This document shows, in pieces, positions 7,847 through 16,470 of a DNA stretch of 64,000 bases. How positions within the stretch are numbered: the first letter of the stretch is position 1; each line of letters starts with the position of its first letter. This DNA comes from Pseudoalteromonas umbrosa (GTDB lineage Bacteria; Pseudomonadota; Gammaproteobacteria; Enterobacterales; Alteromonadaceae), in NCBI RefSeq assembly GCF_030125375.1, contig NZ_JASJUU010000010.1, positions 134,447 to 198,446 of the forward strand. Direction: 5' to 3'. Under the pieces are notes generated by a model. The model made no database searches. It saw nothing but the letters and a program-made list of their open reading frames with translations, and was not told the DNA's origin. The position numbers and the translations under genes were made by a program.

Positions 7847-8296
7847 TCAGTCTTTAAATGACTTGTGACAATCTTTACAACCTTTTGCCCAATTTCTAAA
7901 GGCACTTGCAATTATCTTCTTATCTCCAGTTTCTGAAGCCGCTGCGAGCTCTTGCGCGTATTTCGCGAACTTAGAGGATTTTTCATCGAATGTTTTTCTA
8001 TCGCTCCAGATCGCAGGTAACGCGCTGGTGTCTCCTTTATCTGAGCCTGCTATAAATGCTTCCCAAGGCATACTCGAAAGCTGTGCTGCATTGTGAGCGC
8101 GTTGTTTAAAGCGTTCTGCATTAAAAGGCACTTTGCCTTTGAGCATGTCACCCATGTCGCCAATTTGATAGCGGATGAGCTGAAATGCCGCTTTTCGGTA
8201 TTCGATTGCATCTTCTTTTTCTTCAAACAATGGGTTGGCTTGTACTTGCACACTCATGCCTGCAAGCAAGGTTAATAATGTTAATGACTTCTTCAT
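7847..8296 (-). CDS. Cytochrome c'-type (class II) periplasmic haem protein
   Basis: From ATG 8296, with AAGGGG eight bases upstream, the product is 149 residues: a signal peptide (MKKSLTLLTLLAGMSVQVQA) and a helical domain with one haem site, CKDCHKSF, at the extreme C-terminus. This is the arrangement of cytochrome c' / c-556 four-helix bundle proteins, where haem binds the last helix. A Met near the mature start could be the sixth ligand of a c-556 type, but I cannot tell. A longer frame starts at 8356 but would hide the signal peptide. Confidence 0.85.
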   Translation of the reverse strand: MKKSLTLLTLLAGMSVQVQANPLFEEKEDAIEYRKAAFQLIRYQIGDMGDMLKGKVPFNAERFKQRAHNAAQLSSMPWEAFIAGSDKGDTSALPAIWSDRKTFDEKSSKFAKYAQELAAASETGDKKIIASAFRNWAKGCKDCHKSFKD

Positions 8297-8660
8297 ACGT
8301 TGCCCCTTAAATAAATAATTCCTTACCTTTTTAAGGGTTTCTCTGATATTTGGCAAGCAGCTTAGACTAATAACTAGTCTGAAAAAGGGGTTTGAAAATA
8401 TCTTGTTGCTTTTTTTGGTACTTAATTTTATTTGTGTTTACATATGCGTCGTCCCTAATCTGTTTACTTTCATTTACATAGTAGTTTTTCCTTTAATAAC
8501 AATGAGTTGTTAAGTTGAATAAATTTAAAGTTTAAAAAATGTAACTTAATTGGATTTCTATTATTGCAATTAACCATGTAGTCACATTATATTGATGAAT
8601 GATTCTACTCTCTTAAATATAAATAAACACCAAATTAAACAAAAAGTCCTAGGGGAAACT
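8297..8660. other. AT-rich divergent intergenic region before the subtilase
   Basis: This 364-base region lies between the divergent cytochrome and protease genes. It contains a perfect inverted repeat AGACTA-ATAAC-TAGTCT at 8364-8380, about 70 bases before the cytochrome start, which could be an operator. The rest is very AT-rich, with a Shine-Dalgarno AGGGGA just before ATG 8661. No small reading frame is convincing. Confidence 0.4.
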
Positions 8661-11600
8661 ATGGCCAAGTATTCATTCAAAGCGACAGCAGTAGCGATTG
8701 CTGTGTCAGGTGCACTAACAACAGCTGCCGCAGGCGCTGCGACAGCAGAAAGTCATGCGCGTGCACTTAGTACTGATGTAACCAAATTCACACAATCTTC
8801 AAACCAAGAAGCACGTGTAACTGCTTTCATGGTTGTGTTGAAGCAAGAAACAGCCGCAGATTTGATGGAGCGTGGTAATTACTCGGTGAGTGATGCACGT
8901 GCAACGTATGCGTCAATCGAAACAGCACAGCGTGATGTTACTCAACAACTTGTAGAAGAAGTTGAAGGCATCAAAGTGGTAGGTTCTACCAAGTTATTGG
9001 CATCTACTTTAATCGTAGAAGCTTCAGCAGAAGCGCTAGCGAAAATTAAGAACAATAAAAACGTAGCGCGCATATTACCTCTTCGTGATTATGAGCTGCA
9101 TGTTGCTGACGCCAATGAGTATATCAAAGCTGCACCAGTGAACTTATCGGGTTATACAGGTGAAGGCCAAAAAGTTGCTGTACTAGATACCGGCCTTGAT
9201 TACACTCACGCAGTATTTGGCGGTGAGGGTACAAAAGAAGCTTATGAGGCTGCACAAGCAGACCCAAGAGCGGTAACGTGGCCACAAGGTCAAGTTGTAG
9301 GTGGTTATGACTTCATTCGTAACGACCCTGACCCAATTGAAAATGATCCTAACTTCCCAGATCCAACAAGTCCTGATGATGGTGCTTCATCGCATGGTAC
9401 TTCAGTATCTCACTCAGTAACAGGTATTGCGCCGGATGTTGAACTTTATGCGTACTCAGTATGTGGCGGTGGTTGTCCGTTCGCAGCTCAGTTAGGTGCA
9501 TTAGAAGCAGCTATGGATCCAAATGGCGATGGTGATATTAGCGATCGTGTTGATGTCATTAACATGTCACTTGGTGGTGAGTTTGGTTCTACTGTCACGT
9601 CTGAAATGGATGGTACACAGTATCTTATTCATAAGTTTGTTAAACTAGGTACAAACGTTGTTATCTCTGCAGGTAACGATGGTAACAACCCGTTCCGTAT
9701 TGGTGGTCCAAGTACGACGCCAAATGCGCTATCTGTTGGTGCAATGGGTCACCCAACGATTAATGACCTGTTTGCTGTTGGTACAGTTGCTGGTAATCGT
9801 GTTGAAGTAGGCACAGCCGGCTTTGGTTTCCAAGGTGAATTTGCGTTTTCTAACAACGATGTTGAGATTGTATATCCAGATGCAGCTCCAGAAGGTTGTT
9901 TAGTTGAAGACCAAGTCAACCCTGGCGTCTTTTTAAATCCTTTCGCGGATATGGACTTTACTGGTAAGGCTGTATTGATTGACCGTGGTTCATGTGCCTT
10001 TACAGAAAAAGCACTTAATGCACAAGAGCGTGGCGCGGCTTACGTTATTATCGCCAATAATGGCCCTGGTGAAGCGCCTGGACTAGGTGGTTCTAACCCA
10101 GCGGTAACAATTCCTACGATTTCTGTTCAGCAAGCTGTAGGGACACAAATCAAAGAGATCCTTGCTGAAAATCGCCAGCCAGAATTTAGCTTTAGTATTG
10201 AGTCACACTTAGCGATCGATACAGTTGCTGATTTCTCATCACGTGGTCCGTCAATGGATGGTTTACTTAAGCCTGAAATTACAGCACCTGGTGTTAATAT
10301 CCAAGTTGCGGCAACTGGTACTTATACAGGTTTAGCTGGCGCGACAGGTACATCTTTCTCTGGTCCAATTACAGCTGGTGCAGTTGCACTAGTTCGTGAA
10401 GCGAGACCTGAATTGACTGCAGAAGAAATCAAAGCAGTTCTAATGAACACAGCAAATCTAAATGTGATCATGGAACCAACAACGGTCTCTGCAGACTCAG
10501 TATTGGCACCTATCAGTTTAATTGGTGCTGGTCTGGTTGACGTAGAAAAAGCAGTAGCTTCAGAGGCAGTTGCTTGGGTTGCACAAGAAGATTTTGATAC
10601 TAATCAAGGTGCATTATCATTCGGTTTTGATGTGCTTGATGAGACAACTTCATATACTAAGACGGTAACGCTTAAAAACTTCTCTGGCGAAGCTAAAACA
10701 TATAATTTACGTAAAGAAGCACGTTACTCAAATGATGACGATTCAGGTGCGCTGAGCTGGGATTATCCAGCAGAAGTAACAGTTCCAGCTGGTCAAGCTG
10801 TAGAGTTTGACGTCACAATTACGATTGACCCAAGTAAGCTACCTGAATGGGATTTGCCAAACCCACAGAGCTATGATGATCAAGTTGCAAGACCAACTGC
10901 GTTGACATTATCAGAGTTTGATGGGGCGCTTATTTTTGATGATGCGTCTACAGATGGTGACCATGATATTCACTTGGTTTATCACGTTCTACCTAAGGCA
11001 GCTGAATCTCTAGAGCTTAGTTATGACGACGACAATAGATTAGCTGTTGTAAATACCGGCTTTGACACGATGTCTTTATATACTGAACAGCTTGTCGCTA
11101 TGAACAGCGAAGCTGGTGAAGGTGATGAGGCGTTTGCAATTAAAGGGGTTACATTCAATGCAGTTGCATCTGATACTTGTAGTTCTGGTGCGTTCTTCAC
11201 TGCGTCAGTGGTCTTAGAAGACGAATTACTAATGCACCGTCAGGCTGGTTATCAATTAAATCTTGATATCAATAATGATGGTGTTCATGACTATGCGTTA
11301 GCAAACTATAACGACGTAGGCAGAAGTGCTGCAGTTATTGGTCGTATGAGAACAGTAAGTGGTCCGATTGTAGACGGTAATCCTGCATGGGCATTCTTAA
11401 CGGCTGGTTATCATCAAAGTGGTACAGATACTATCACTTTCTCTGCTTGTACAGACCTTATTGGATTAACTTCAGCTGATTTCTCTAGTGATGCTCAGCA
11501 AACAATCATCGGTATTGAAGCGTTGGTAGGTTATGACAACTATCAATTAGGTATTTCATCAGTAACTGACTCAATATCTGGTACTGCGAACTTCACTAAT

Positions 11601-12758
11601 TTCGCACCTGCAGTGTTAGAGGATGCATCAGGTCAACGTGTAACTAGCTTAGAGCCAGGTCAAAAAGCATATGTTAATGCAGTGAACTCTTTTGCTATCT
11701 CTAGTGACGACAGCGTAGTAACGGTTGTAACAAGCCAAGATCTTGCAGGTCCTACAGAGCCAGAAACACCAACACCTGAAATCGTTGAAGCATCATTTGA
11801 CGTTGCTGAAAACACTGAAACAGGTACTGTTTTCGGACAAATTGAACTTGTTGAGCATGAAGGTAGTGCTGATATCTCTGAGTTCCTAGTGCGTTCGAGC
11901 AACCACGCAGGTGTGACTGTGTCTAAATCTGGTGAGTTAGTAGTTGCTGACGGTGAGCTGCTTGACTATGAAGCTGGTTACATGGCAACACTTGTAGTTG
12001 TAGCGATTGATGTTGAAGGCAATATTTCTGATGAAGCTGAAATTTCTGTAAATATTACAAACGAAATTGATACTGACGAAGAGAAAGCGCCATATATCGC
12101 AGAAGGGCAAGAGTTTGACGTTCAAGAGAACGCTGAAGAAGGTACTGTGATTGGTCATCTTGAGTTTATGGACCAAGACGACAATGTTGTAGAGTTTGAA
12201 GTTGAAGGCTCAGATGCCATCGCAATTGATGCAGATGGTCAAATCACAGTTGTAGGCGAAATTGACTTCGACGCCGGCGAGACGATAGAAGTATCTGTTG
12301 TGGCTGTTGATGGCGACGATTTAGAGTCAGAAGCAGTGACTGTGGTATTCAACGTAGAAGAAGACGAATACGAAGGCAAGCCGATGATTGAAGAAGGTCA
12401 AAGCTTCAACATCGAAGAAAATAGCCCAATCGGTACTGTGATTGGTCAGCTAACATTCTCTGATTTCGACAATGACGTTGTTGAGTTCATCGTAACAGGC
12501 AGTTCACTTATCTCTGTTAATGAGCAAGGACAAGTACTTGTTGCTGGTAACCTAGACTTTGAATTTGATCGTCAGTTTAGCTTTGATGTTAAAGCAAAAG
12601 ATGCACAAGGTAAGCATTCAGACACGGTTCGCGTAGACATTCGCTTAATCGATGTGAATGAAGACAATGGTGACGATGATGACGATTCAGGTTCACTAGC
12701 TTGGTTGACATTACTTGCTGCACCATTTGCTGCGCTGCGTCGCCGTAAGCAAAAGTAA
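8661..12758 (+). CDS. Secreted subtilisin-like S8 protease with cadherin-like repeats and GlyGly-CTERM-type tail
   Basis: From ATG 8661 (AGGGGA upstream) the protein is 1365 residues. In order: a signal peptide; an I9-like propeptide (about 60-150); an S8 domain with catalytic Asp176 (AVLDTGLDYTH), His245 (SSHGTS) and Ser565 (GTSFSGP); a PA domain inserted before the Ser (about 390-500); Fn3-like beta regions; three tandem cadherin-like repeats (about 1035-1330), each with a FDVxENxxxGTVxGxL start; an acidic DDDDD linker; and a hydrophobic segment ending in RRRKQK. That tail fits GlyGly-CTERM proteins, which are exported by type II secretion and processed by rhombosortase. A degradative extracellular protease is likely. 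An upstream ATG at 8592 lacks a ribosome site. Confidence 0.92.
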   Translation: MAKYSFKATAVAIAVSGALTTAAAGAATAESHARALSTDVTKFTQSSNQEARVTAFMVVLKQETAADLMERGNYSVSDARATYASIETAQRDVTQQLVEEVEGIKVVGSTKLLASTLIVEASAEALAKIKNNKNVARILPLRDYELHVADANEYIKAAPVNLSGYTGEGQKVAVLDTGLDYTHAVFGGEGTKEAYEAAQADPRAVTWPQGQVVGGYDFIRNDPDPIENDPNFPDPTSPDDGASSHGTSVSHSVTGIAPDVELYAYSVCGGGCPFAAQLGALEAAMDPNGDGDISDRVDVINMSLGGEFGSTVTSEMDGTQYLIHKFVKLGTNVVISAGNDGNNPFRIGGPSTTPNALSVGAMGHPTINDLFAVGTVAGNRVEVGTAGFGFQGEFAFSNNDVEIVYPDAAPEGCLVEDQVNPGVFLNPFADMDFTGKAVLIDRGSCAFTEKALNAQERGAAYVIIANNGPGEAPGLGGSNPAVTIPTISVQQAVGTQIKEILAENRQPEFSFSIESHLAIDTVADFSSRGPSMDGLLKPEITAPGVNIQVAATGTYTGLAGATGTSFSGPITAGAVALVREARPELTAEEIKAVLMNTANLNVIMEPTTVSADSVLAPISLIGAGLVDVEKAVASEAVAWVAQEDFDTNQGALSFGFDVLDETTSYTKTVTLKNFSGEAKTYNLRKEARYSNDDDSGALSWDYPAEVTVPAGQAVEFDVTITIDPSKLPEWDLPNPQSYDDQVARPTALTLSEFDGALIFDDASTDGDHDIHLVYHVLPKAAESLELSYDDDNRLAVVNTGFDTMSLYTEQLVAMNSEAGEGDEAFAIKGVTFNAVASDTCSSGAFFTASVVLEDELLMHRQAGYQLNLDINNDGVHDYALANYNDVGRSAAVIGRMRTVSGPIVDGNPAWAFLTAGYHQSGTDTITFSACTDLIGLTSADFSSDAQQTIIGIEALVGYDNYQLGISSVTDSISGTANFTNFAPAVLEDASGQRVTSLEPGQKAYVNAVNSFAISSDDSVVTVVTSQDLAGPTEPETPTPEIVEASFDVAENTETGTVFGQIELVEHEGSADISEFLVRSSNHAGVTVSKSGELVVADGELLDYEAGYMATLVVVAIDVEGNISDEAEISVNITNEIDTDEEKAPYIAEGQEFDVQENAEEGTVIGHLEFMDQDDNVVEFEVEGSDAIAIDADGQITVVGEIDFDAGETIEVSVVAVDGDDLESEAVTVVFNVEEDEYEGKPMIEEGQSFNIEENSPIGTVIGQLTFSDFDNDVVEFIVTGSSLISVNEQGQVLVAGNLDFEFDRQFSFDVKAKDAQGKHSDTVRVDIRLIDVNEDNGDDDDDSGSLAWLTLLAAPFAALRRRKQK

Positions 12759-12798
12759 GATGTTATTGTCAGCTTAGCTTGATAATAGCAACATAAAA

Positions 12799-12826
12799 AA
12801 CACCGGCATTGGCCGGTGTTTTTTTA
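12799..12826 (+). terminator. Terminator of the S8 protease gene
   Basis: AACACCGGC (12799-12807) pairs with GCCGGTGTT (12812-12820) and is followed by a run of seven T. It is 40 bases after the protease stop. Confidence 0.9.
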
Positions 12827-12958
12827 TGCATTGCAAAGTTGTAAAAACAGCCATTGTGGAGAGGAGGTTGATGGTGTAGCGCACAAGGCATTATTACTTT
12901 TATGGCTAATAAAATATCGATAAATCATGGTAATAATGTATTAGTGTTATGAAATTGC

Positions 12959-13426
12959 TTAGCCTATGTCCTTAAAAATCATACCGCGTCGCATACTGCG
13001 TGTCGCTAACATGACCTCAGTCAATAGCGCTAAAAAAGCGCCTATTAAGAGTAACATCGCGGCGATGAAGCAGCTTGAAATTGTCACACCAAGTGACCAG
13101 GTATATAAATGGGAAATAAATAACAAGACGACTACAGCACATACCATGAGTGCACTGAGCACACTCATACTAAACGCAACATGGATACAGCGAGAGCGTT
13201 TTAATAAAGCACGCATCTCTTGTGTGAAAGTAAAGTGTAATGCCTCATCCAAGTTTGCATTGAGCTTTCTATCAAGCAGCCTTGCCCTGTCAGTGATCCG
13301 TGCTAAACGATTAGATAAAACCCCAAGAAAAGCGGCAATACCCGTCAATAAAAAAACGGGTGCAACCGCTGTTTGGATAACCTTGGCCATCGTTAAAATG
13401 TTGACCACGTCTGAATTTAATTCCAC
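12959..13426 (-). CDS. DUF2721 membrane protein
   Basis: The 155-residue protein has an N-terminal hydrophobic segment (APVFLLTGIAAFLGVLS), a cytosolic basic loop (RLARITDRARLLDRKL) and two more membrane spans near residues 85-135. This is the pattern of DUF2721, a small membrane family of unknown function. The start is GTG at 13426, inside the last codons of the upstream redoxin gene (10-base overlap), so the two are translationally coupled. No terminator is seen after it. Confidence 0.8.
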   Translation of the reverse strand: MELNSDVVNILTMAKVIQTAVAPVFLLTGIAAFLGVLSNRLARITDRARLLDRKLNANLDEALHFTFTQEMRALLKRSRCIHVAFSMSVLSALMVCAVVVLLFISHLYTWSLGVTISSCFIAAMLLLIGAFLALLTEVMLATRSMRRGMIFKDIG

Positions 13427-13923
13427 TTTACCTGCTCTATAATATTGTCAGTTTCACCTATTAAAGTGTTAATCACACGGTTATTTTCATCAAGTAGTAT
13501 TAGGCGTGGTACGCCTTTATTCGCATATTGGCTGTATATCGTGCGCTTTTCATCGCTGATAAGTGGAAAGGTCACACTATATTCTTGAGCAAATTGTGTG
13601 AGAGATGCGGTGTTTTCTTCTCGGCCAATAGCTAAAATGGTCAGTGTTTTGTCTTCGACGAGCTTAGAAGCATTGAGCTGCTGAAACAGACGTTGGGAGT
13701 CAGAACACCATGTTGCAAAAAGTATGACTAACTTTCTTGATGGTTGATCACGCAAATTAACTGTTTGGTCATGGATGTCTTTCAATGAAAGATGTTTAAA
13801 CACTTCCCCTTGGCTTATATAGGTTTCATAATCAGGGTTTGGTGTCACTTCTGTGGTGCCACATGCACTGATCGATAAACACAAAGCAGCGGCTGTGCCG
13901 ATTGTGAATAGACTTTTTATCAT
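13417..13923 (-). CDS. Thioredoxin-fold (TlpA/redoxin-like) lipoprotein lacking the second active-site Cys
   Basis: The 168-residue protein has a lipoprotein signal ending in the lipobox ISAC (Cys21), then a redoxin/TlpA-like fold: VFKHLSLKDIHDQTVNL, VILFATWCSDSQRLF and a cis-Pro segment NKGVPRLILLDENN. The active site reads WCSDS where reducing members have WCxxC, so only the first cysteine remains. It cannot make the usual intramolecular disulfide; it may act as a monothiol, peroxidatic or holding protein. It is coupled to the DUF2721 gene by a 10-base overlap, suggesting the two work together in the envelope. Confidence 0.82.
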   Translation of the reverse strand: MIKSLFTIGTAAALCLSISACGTTEVTPNPDYETYISQGEVFKHLSLKDIHDQTVNLRDQPSRKLVILFATWCSDSQRLFQQLNASKLVEDKTLTILAIGREENTASLTQFAQEYSVTFPLISDEKRTIYSQYANKGVPRLILLDENNRVINTLIGETDNIIEQVKWN

Positions 13924-14024
13924 TGTGTATTTCCTTATGTTAGGCTGGCGTTATTTACGCGTATTTTGCATCACATAGCAAGCTTTGTGGTGGGCATTTT
14001 TTGCAAGGTTATTGTTCTTTATAT

Positions 14025-14450
14025 ATGGCTTATTTCAGTCTTTTCTTTAGCGCCTTGATTGCAGCGACTTTGTTACCTGCGTCATCGGAATTGCTGCTTT
14101 CGGGTATGGTTGTTAAGCAAACGGGCTTATTGTGGTTATTATGGTTGAGTGCGACTTTAGGCAATGTGATTGGCAGTTGTGTGAATTATTATTTAGGTAC
14201 TCAGGTGGAGAGGTTAAGCCATCATCGCTGGTTTCCAGTATCACCAAGAGCGTTAGAAAAAGCGCGCGGCCATTTTCAAAAATATGGCACAGTAAGCTTA
14301 TTGTTTGCGTGGTTGCCTGTTATTGGTGATCCTTTAACGCTGGTTGCTGGCGTTTTTAGAATAAAATTCGGTCTCTTTTTGCTATTAGTGAGCCTAGGAA
14401 AGGGGTTGCGATATGCCTTGGTGATCGCGTTAGCACTGGAGTTACTTTAA
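14025..14450 (+). CDS. YqaA-like membrane protein (DedA/SNARE-associated family)
   Basis: The 141-residue protein shows the short DedA-like fold of E. coli YqaA: SALIAATLLPASSELLL, a helix with GNVIGSCVNYYLG, then LLFAWLPVIGDPLTLVAGVFR and a final Gly/Lys-containing helix LGKGLRYALV. DedA-family proteins are linked to membrane lipid translocation and proton homeostasis; the role of YqaA is not established. ATG 14025 is chosen because it matches where the family begins; a TTG at 14001 gives eight more residues. Confidence 0.8.
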   Translation: MAYFSLFFSALIAATLLPASSELLLSGMVVKQTGLLWLLWLSATLGNVIGSCVNYYLGTQVERLSHHRWFPVSPRALEKARGHFQKYGTVSLLFAWLPVIGDPLTLVAGVFRIKFGLFLLLVSLGKGLRYALVIALALELL

Positions 14451-14494
14451 ATTAAATAAAGCCTTAAAGCTGGCGCCATAAGGCTTAGCCAATA

Positions 14495-14872
14495 TCAGTC
14501 AATATTGCGTTTTTTTTGCCACTCTAATGTTAATGATACGGAATCTGCAAACCTCAATGCATGAGGCTTGTCGACCCGTACTCGTGCAAATGTCACATCG
14601 GGGTGAATATGGCATTGCGCCAATATATCGGCCACGAGTTTTTCTAATAATAAGAAGTGCCCGTTCTCTACTAACTTGATAACTGACTTGGTAATGGTCT
14701 TATAATTTAACGCATGTTCTACTTCATCTAATTGCACACACTCAGTATCTGCTGGGTAATGTATTTCAATATTGATGACAACATCTTGTTTCTTTTCACG
14801 CTCTTCATCGTTAAATCCGATAAAAGTGCGCAGTCTCAGATTAGTTATATTGATAATTGCATTGTGCATCAT
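14495..14872 (-). CDS. folX: Dihydroneopterin triphosphate 2'-epimerase FolX
   Basis: The 125-residue protein closely resembles E. coli FolX: INLRLRTFIGFNDEE.KKQDVVINIEIHYPAD, then HALNYKTITKSVI, HFLLLEKLVADIL and DKPHALRFADSVSLTLEW. FolX converts 7,8-dihydroneopterin triphosphate to the monapterin epimer in the cytosol. It belongs to the tunnelling-fold superfamily with FolB, but the length and the HALRFADSVS ending favour FolX. It is third in a minus-strand run folM-folE-folX, 16 bases after folE. The set makes tetrahydromonapterin, the cofactor of phenylalanine hydroxylase; no phhA is in the window. Confidence 0.9.
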   Translation of the reverse strand: MMHNAIINITNLRLRTFIGFNDEEREKKQDVVINIEIHYPADTECVQLDEVEHALNYKTITKSVIKLVENGHFLLLEKLVADILAQCHIHPDVTFARVRVDKPHALRFADSVSLTLEWQKKRNID

Positions 14873-14888
14873 GGCCTATCCTTGCAAG

Positions 14889-15446
14889 CTAGCCGTGTTT
14901 GACGAGTTGTAAAAACTCGTTACGCGTTTTTGCATCTTCTCTAAAGTTACCTAGCATGACTGAAGTACGCATTTTTGAGTTTTGTTTCTCAACACCGCGC
15001 ATCATCATACACATATGTTTTGCTTCAACAATGACTCCCACACCTCTTGCACCTGTTACTTCCTCAACCGCTTTAGCAATTTGGTGAGTGAGTTGCTCTT
15101 GGATCTGAAAACGACGAGCAAACATGTCTACAATTCGAGCAAACTTAGATAAGCCTAACACTTTACCATTTGGAATGTAAGCAATGTGGCAACGCCCGAC
15201 AAAAGGCAGTAGATGGTGCTCGCACATTGAGTACAGTTCGATATCTTGAATGAGGACCATATCATCTGCATCAGATGAAAATACGGCATTGTTGGTGATT
15301 TCATCTAGCGTTTGTCGGTAGCCTTGAGTTAGATATTCCATTGCTTTGGCAGCGCGTTTTGGTGTATCAAGTAGGCCTTCGCGATCGACATCTTCACCTA
15401 CCGCGTTAATGATCTCTTTATAACTGTTTTTTAAATCTTCATGCAT
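14889..15446 (-). CDS. folE: GTP cyclohydrolase I FolE
   Basis: About 185 residues with the full GTP cyclohydrolase I signature: EGLLDTPKRAAKAMEYLT, the zinc-binding SMCEHHLLPFVGRCHIAYIP, GLSKFARIVDMFARRFQIQE and the second zinc Cys in KHMCMMMRGVEKQ. It converts GTP to 7,8-dihydroneopterin triphosphate, the common precursor of folate and monapterin. The ATG at 15446 is used; a GTG four codons upstream (15458) is an alternative, and neither has a strong ribosome site. It sits between folM and folX, so it is probably the dedicated copy for tetrahydromonapterin, perhaps with a second folE elsewhere. Confidence 0.92.
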   Translation of the reverse strand: MHEDLKNSYKEIINAVGEDVDREGLLDTPKRAAKAMEYLTQGYRQTLDEITNNAVFSSDADDMVLIQDIELYSMCEHHLLPFVGRCHIAYIPNGKVLGLSKFARIVDMFARRFQIQEQLTHQIAKAVEEVTGARGVGVIVEAKHMCMMMRGVEKQNSKMRTSVMLGNFREDAKTRNEFLQLVKHG

Positions 15447-15504
15447 AATATGACTCACAATTCATTATCTGATGAGTTCAAGCGAATTATCACGTCGCTT
15501 AAAC

Positions 15505-16212
15505 TTACTTAAGGTGTCTTCCACCATCTACGGCAAGTGTTCTACCTGTTATATAGTTGCTATTGAGCAATAGCTCAATGCTCGCAATGACTTCTTGGCA
15601 TCCTGGTTCAATGCCCATTAAAGACTTTTGCAGTGTTTTAGTTTTATAGGCCTCATCATCATGCTCATTAAAAATGATGAGAGATGGCGAGACGGAATTA
15701 ACTTTAATATTGGGGGCGTATTTTGCTGCAAATGAACGGCTCAGATTGTCTAAAGCGGCTTTGCTGGCTGCGTAAGCTACGTGTTTAGGGCTGCCTTTTT
15801 CTGCAACATAGTCGGTGATGTGCACAATATCACTCACCTCATTTGAGGCTTGCAGCAGAGGTGCTAAAGCCATATTGAGCAAATAAGGGACTTTTGCGTG
15901 AATCCGCATCATGTTATCAAACAAGGCATCATGATCTGGGTTAAGCTTTTCGCAGTCCCAGCTTGATGCATTGTGAATGACAGCACGTAAAGCACTTGTT
16001 TGTTCTTTTATTTTCTCTACAAGTTGCGCTATTGCATCTGGCTCATTGAAGTCGACTTGGATGCATGTTGCACCGCTTGCCTCTAACTCATCGACGCTTT
16101 TATGTCGTGTCCGATAGGTTACAATCAGCGGTAAATCAGCAGAAATAAAGTGCTTTGCAAGTGCAAGCCCGATACGTTGTGCTCCACCGGTAATTAAAAT
16201 TGGGGCTGCCAT
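15505..16212 (-). CDS. folM: Dihydromonapterin reductase FolM (SDR family)
   Basis: The 235-residue short-chain dehydrogenase has the NADPH-binding start ILITGGAQRIGLALA, the IHNASSW segment, active-site Tyr and Lys in VAYAASKAALDNLSRSF, and the end GRTLAVDGGRHL. These features and the pairing with folE and folX identify FolM, which reduces dihydromonapterin to tetrahydromonapterin and also has weak dihydrofolate reductase activity. It is the first gene of the presumed operon; folE follows after about 46 bases. Its own promoter should lie in 16213-16415. Confidence 0.88.
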   Translation of the reverse strand: MAAPILITGGAQRIGLALAKHFISADLPLIVTYRTRHKSVDELEASGATCIQVDFNEPDAIAQLVEKIKEQTSALRAVIHNASSWDCEKLNPDHDALFDNMMRIHAKVPYLLNMALAPLLQASNEVSDIVHITDYVAEKGSPKHVAYAASKAALDNLSRSFAAKYAPNIKVNSVSPSLIIFNEHDDEAYKTKTLQKSLMGIEPGCQEVIASIELLLNSNYITGRTLAVDGGRHLK

Positions 16213-16415
16213 TATGTTTCCTTAAAAAGTGGTGTCTTGTGACTATAAGTTTGGTGAAATAATCAGAACACGCTGTGCTTTTGGCACTATCACTGACACA
16301 TTTGCCAAATTAATACGGGACGAGTTACCTTTATGATCACTAACTTAGCATGGGTTTTCATTGACTGTATAGCATCTTGTTACTTTTTTGTTAAAGTTTG
16401 GGCCCAGCCTGACAA

Positions 16416-16443
16416 AAATAAAAAAGGGTGCAAATTGCACCCT
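16416..16443 (-). terminator. Terminator of nadE
   Basis: AGGGTGC (16425-16431) pairs with GCACCCT (16437-16443). On the minus strand it is followed by a U-rich tract (A-run at 16416-16425). It lies 28 bases after the nadE stop. Confidence 0.85.
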
Positions 16444-16470
16444 ATCTTCAGGTAAATTCTGTGCTTATGC

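Noticed and set aside
12966..13442. Plus-strand frame of 158 codons
   Set aside because: It is the exact antisense of the DUF2721 gene, which has a clear family pattern and coupling to its neighbour; the plus frame has no ribosome site.
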